A DNA stretch of 17,125 bases, from NCBI GenBank assembly GCA_039819115.1, contig JBCBST010000067.1:1-17125 (forward strand). The letters are read 5' to 3'. The notes below the pieces were generated by a model. That model was not told the DNA's origin. It did not search any database and was given only the letters and a program-made list of their open reading frames with translations. A program made the position numbers and the translations under genes. This DNA comes from JBCBST01 sp039819115. Its GTDB lineage: Bacteria; Bacteroidota; Rhodothermia; Balneolales; Balneolaceae. Positions 16,052 to 17,125 of this stretch are shown here, one piece after another. Position 1 is the first letter of the stretch, and every line of letters starts with the position of its first letter.

Positions 16052-17125
16052 TGAAAACATCCTTAAAACTCTCTCTATTCGCCCTTTTAGGATTTGTCTG
16101 CCTCACCAATTGTGCACAACCTGAACAAGAGGGTACGACAAGGCTGGTAAGCAAGGTGTCTCAGCTGGAGTGGTCTAAAAATGCCACGATTTACGAAGTA
16201 AATATCCGCCAGTTTTCCGAAGAAGGTACCATCGCTAAAGTACAGGAACAGCTGCCTCGCCTTAAAGATATGGGCATTACCATATTGTGGCTCATGCCTA
16301 TTCATCCGATTGGAGAGCTGAATAGAAAAGGAGGACTGGGAAGTTACTATGCTGTACAGGACTATACTGGTTTCGCTCCTGAGTATGGTACCAAAAAAGA
16401 TCTACAGGCTTTCGTCGATGCTGCACATGAACTGGATATGAAAGTGATTATCGATTGGGTAGCCAATCATACCGCCTGGGACAGCCCATGGACTGAAAAC
16501 AAAGCATGGTATGAACTGGATGAAGACGGTGGATTTATGCCACCGCGGGGTACCGATTGGTCAGACGTAATACAATTGGACTACGAAAACCAGGAAATGC
16601 GTCAAGCCATGATTGATGCCATGGTGTACTGGGTAGAAGAGCACGACATTGATGGTTTCCGTTGTGATGTTGCGGGTATGGTACCCACCGATTTTTGGGT
16701 AACAGCCGTTGAAGCGCTCAACCAGGTTAAACCAGTATTTATGTTGGCCGAAGATGGAGGTCCCGAACTGGTAACCGAGGCATTCCAGATGAATTATGCC
16801 TGGCAGTATGCGCATGATATCCGGGAAATGGCCAGAGGTGAACGCACAATAGACGACATCGTAAACCTGCTGGAAGAACAAGACGCTCAGCATCCGGCAA
16901 CAGCTTATCGCATGTATTTCACCTCAAACCATGATGAAAACTCATGGAAGGGTTCCGACCCGGAGCTTTTTGGGGATAATTTTGAAAACTTCGCGGTACT
17001 GTCGGCCACTATTTCAGGTATGCCTCTCATTTATAACGGTCAGGAATCCGGACTGGATAAACGTCTCGAGTTTTTTGAAAAAGACCCTATCGATTGGAAG
17101 GAATACAAATACGAAGCATTCTATA
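16051..17125 (+). CDS. GH13 alpha-amylase-family lipoprotein (partial, runs off the right end)
   Basis: 358 complete codons are visible with no stop before the window edge. ATG 16051 overlaps the upstream stop by one base. The signal peptide ends in LTNC with Cys21 as the lipidation site. The catalytic domain starts at about residue 44 (ATIYEVNIRQFSEEG) and holds all GH13 regions: region I DWVANH (135-140), region II DGFRCDVAG with nucleophile Asp206 and Arg204, region III MLAEDGG with acid/base Glu234, region IV FTSNHDEN with His294 and Asp295, then SGMPLIYNGQESG. This pattern is typical of SusG-like alpha-amylases and cyclomaltodextrinase-type enzymes that degrade starch or maltodextrin. 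The lipid anchor points to the outer membrane or periplasmic face, complementing the T9SS-exported GH13 upstream. The C-terminal beta domain lies outside the window. Confidence 0.92.
   Translation, partial: MKTSLKLSLFALLGFVCLTNCAQPEQEGTTRLVSKVSQLEWSKNATIYEVNIRQFSEEGTIAKVQEQLPRLKDMGITILWLMPIHPIGELNRKGGLGSYYAVQDYTGFAPEYGTKKDLQAFVDAAHELDMKVIIDWVANHTAWDSPWTENKAWYELDEDGGFMPPRGTDWSDVIQLDYENQEMRQAMIDAMVYWVEEHDIDGFRCDVAGMVPTDFWVTAVEALNQVKPVFMLAEDGGPELVTEAFQMNYAWQYAHDIREMARGERTIDDIVNLLEEQDAQHPATAYRMYFTSNHDENSWKGSDPELFGDNFENFAVLSATISGMPLIYNGQESGLDKRLEFFEKDPIDWKEYKYEAFY

Overview
The window looks like part of an alpha-glucan (starch/maltodextrin) utilisation locus from a Gram-negative bacterium of the Bacteroidota/Rhodothermota/Balneolota group. 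My best guess is a marine or halophilic Balneolales-type organism, by inference only. The evidence is type IX secretion (T9SS) C-terminal sorting domains with the YPNPFNPTT signature, a TonB-dependent receptor with an N-terminal carboxypeptidase-regulatory-like domain, a PorV/PorQ-family barrel, mostly absent Shine-Dalgarno sequences, and mature exported proteins that begin with Gln. All genes are on the + strand and very tightly packed.

Layout. Positions 1-106 are a dense control region: two AT-rich palindromes, a Bacteroidota-style promoter candidate and a perfect cre-type LacI-family operator. Unit 1 (107-11680) encodes a lipoprotein with two parvulin domains, a TonB-dependent receptor that is not of SusC type, a 1250-residue exported protein with a fibronectin-like domain and a variant sorting domain, a PorV/PorQ-family outer-membrane protein, and a four-module starch-binding-like T9SS protein. 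A hairpin at 11701-11726 closes this unit. Unit 2 (11754 to beyond the right edge) encodes a LacI-family regulator, a T9SS-exported GH13 amylase, a small secreted protein of unknown function, and a lipoprotein GH13 amylase cut by the window end.

Proposed working model (inference). Surface binding modules and a T9SS-delivered GH13 enzyme capture and cut alpha-glucan. The receptor imports oligosaccharides, with the 1250-residue protein and PorV-like barrel in place of the missing SusD. A lipoprotein GH13 enzyme continues the degradation. The two-parvulin lipoprotein may help fold the outer-membrane barrels of the same operon. The LacI-family protein has a CcpA-like recognition helix and probably acts at the operator in front of the first gene, 11.6 kb upstream of its own gene. 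The most noteworthy point is a complete alpha-glucan locus with no SusD and a receptor / giant exported protein / PorV-like triad in its place. No tRNA, rRNA, CRISPR or mobile element was seen, and no stretch over 300 bases lacks a gene.
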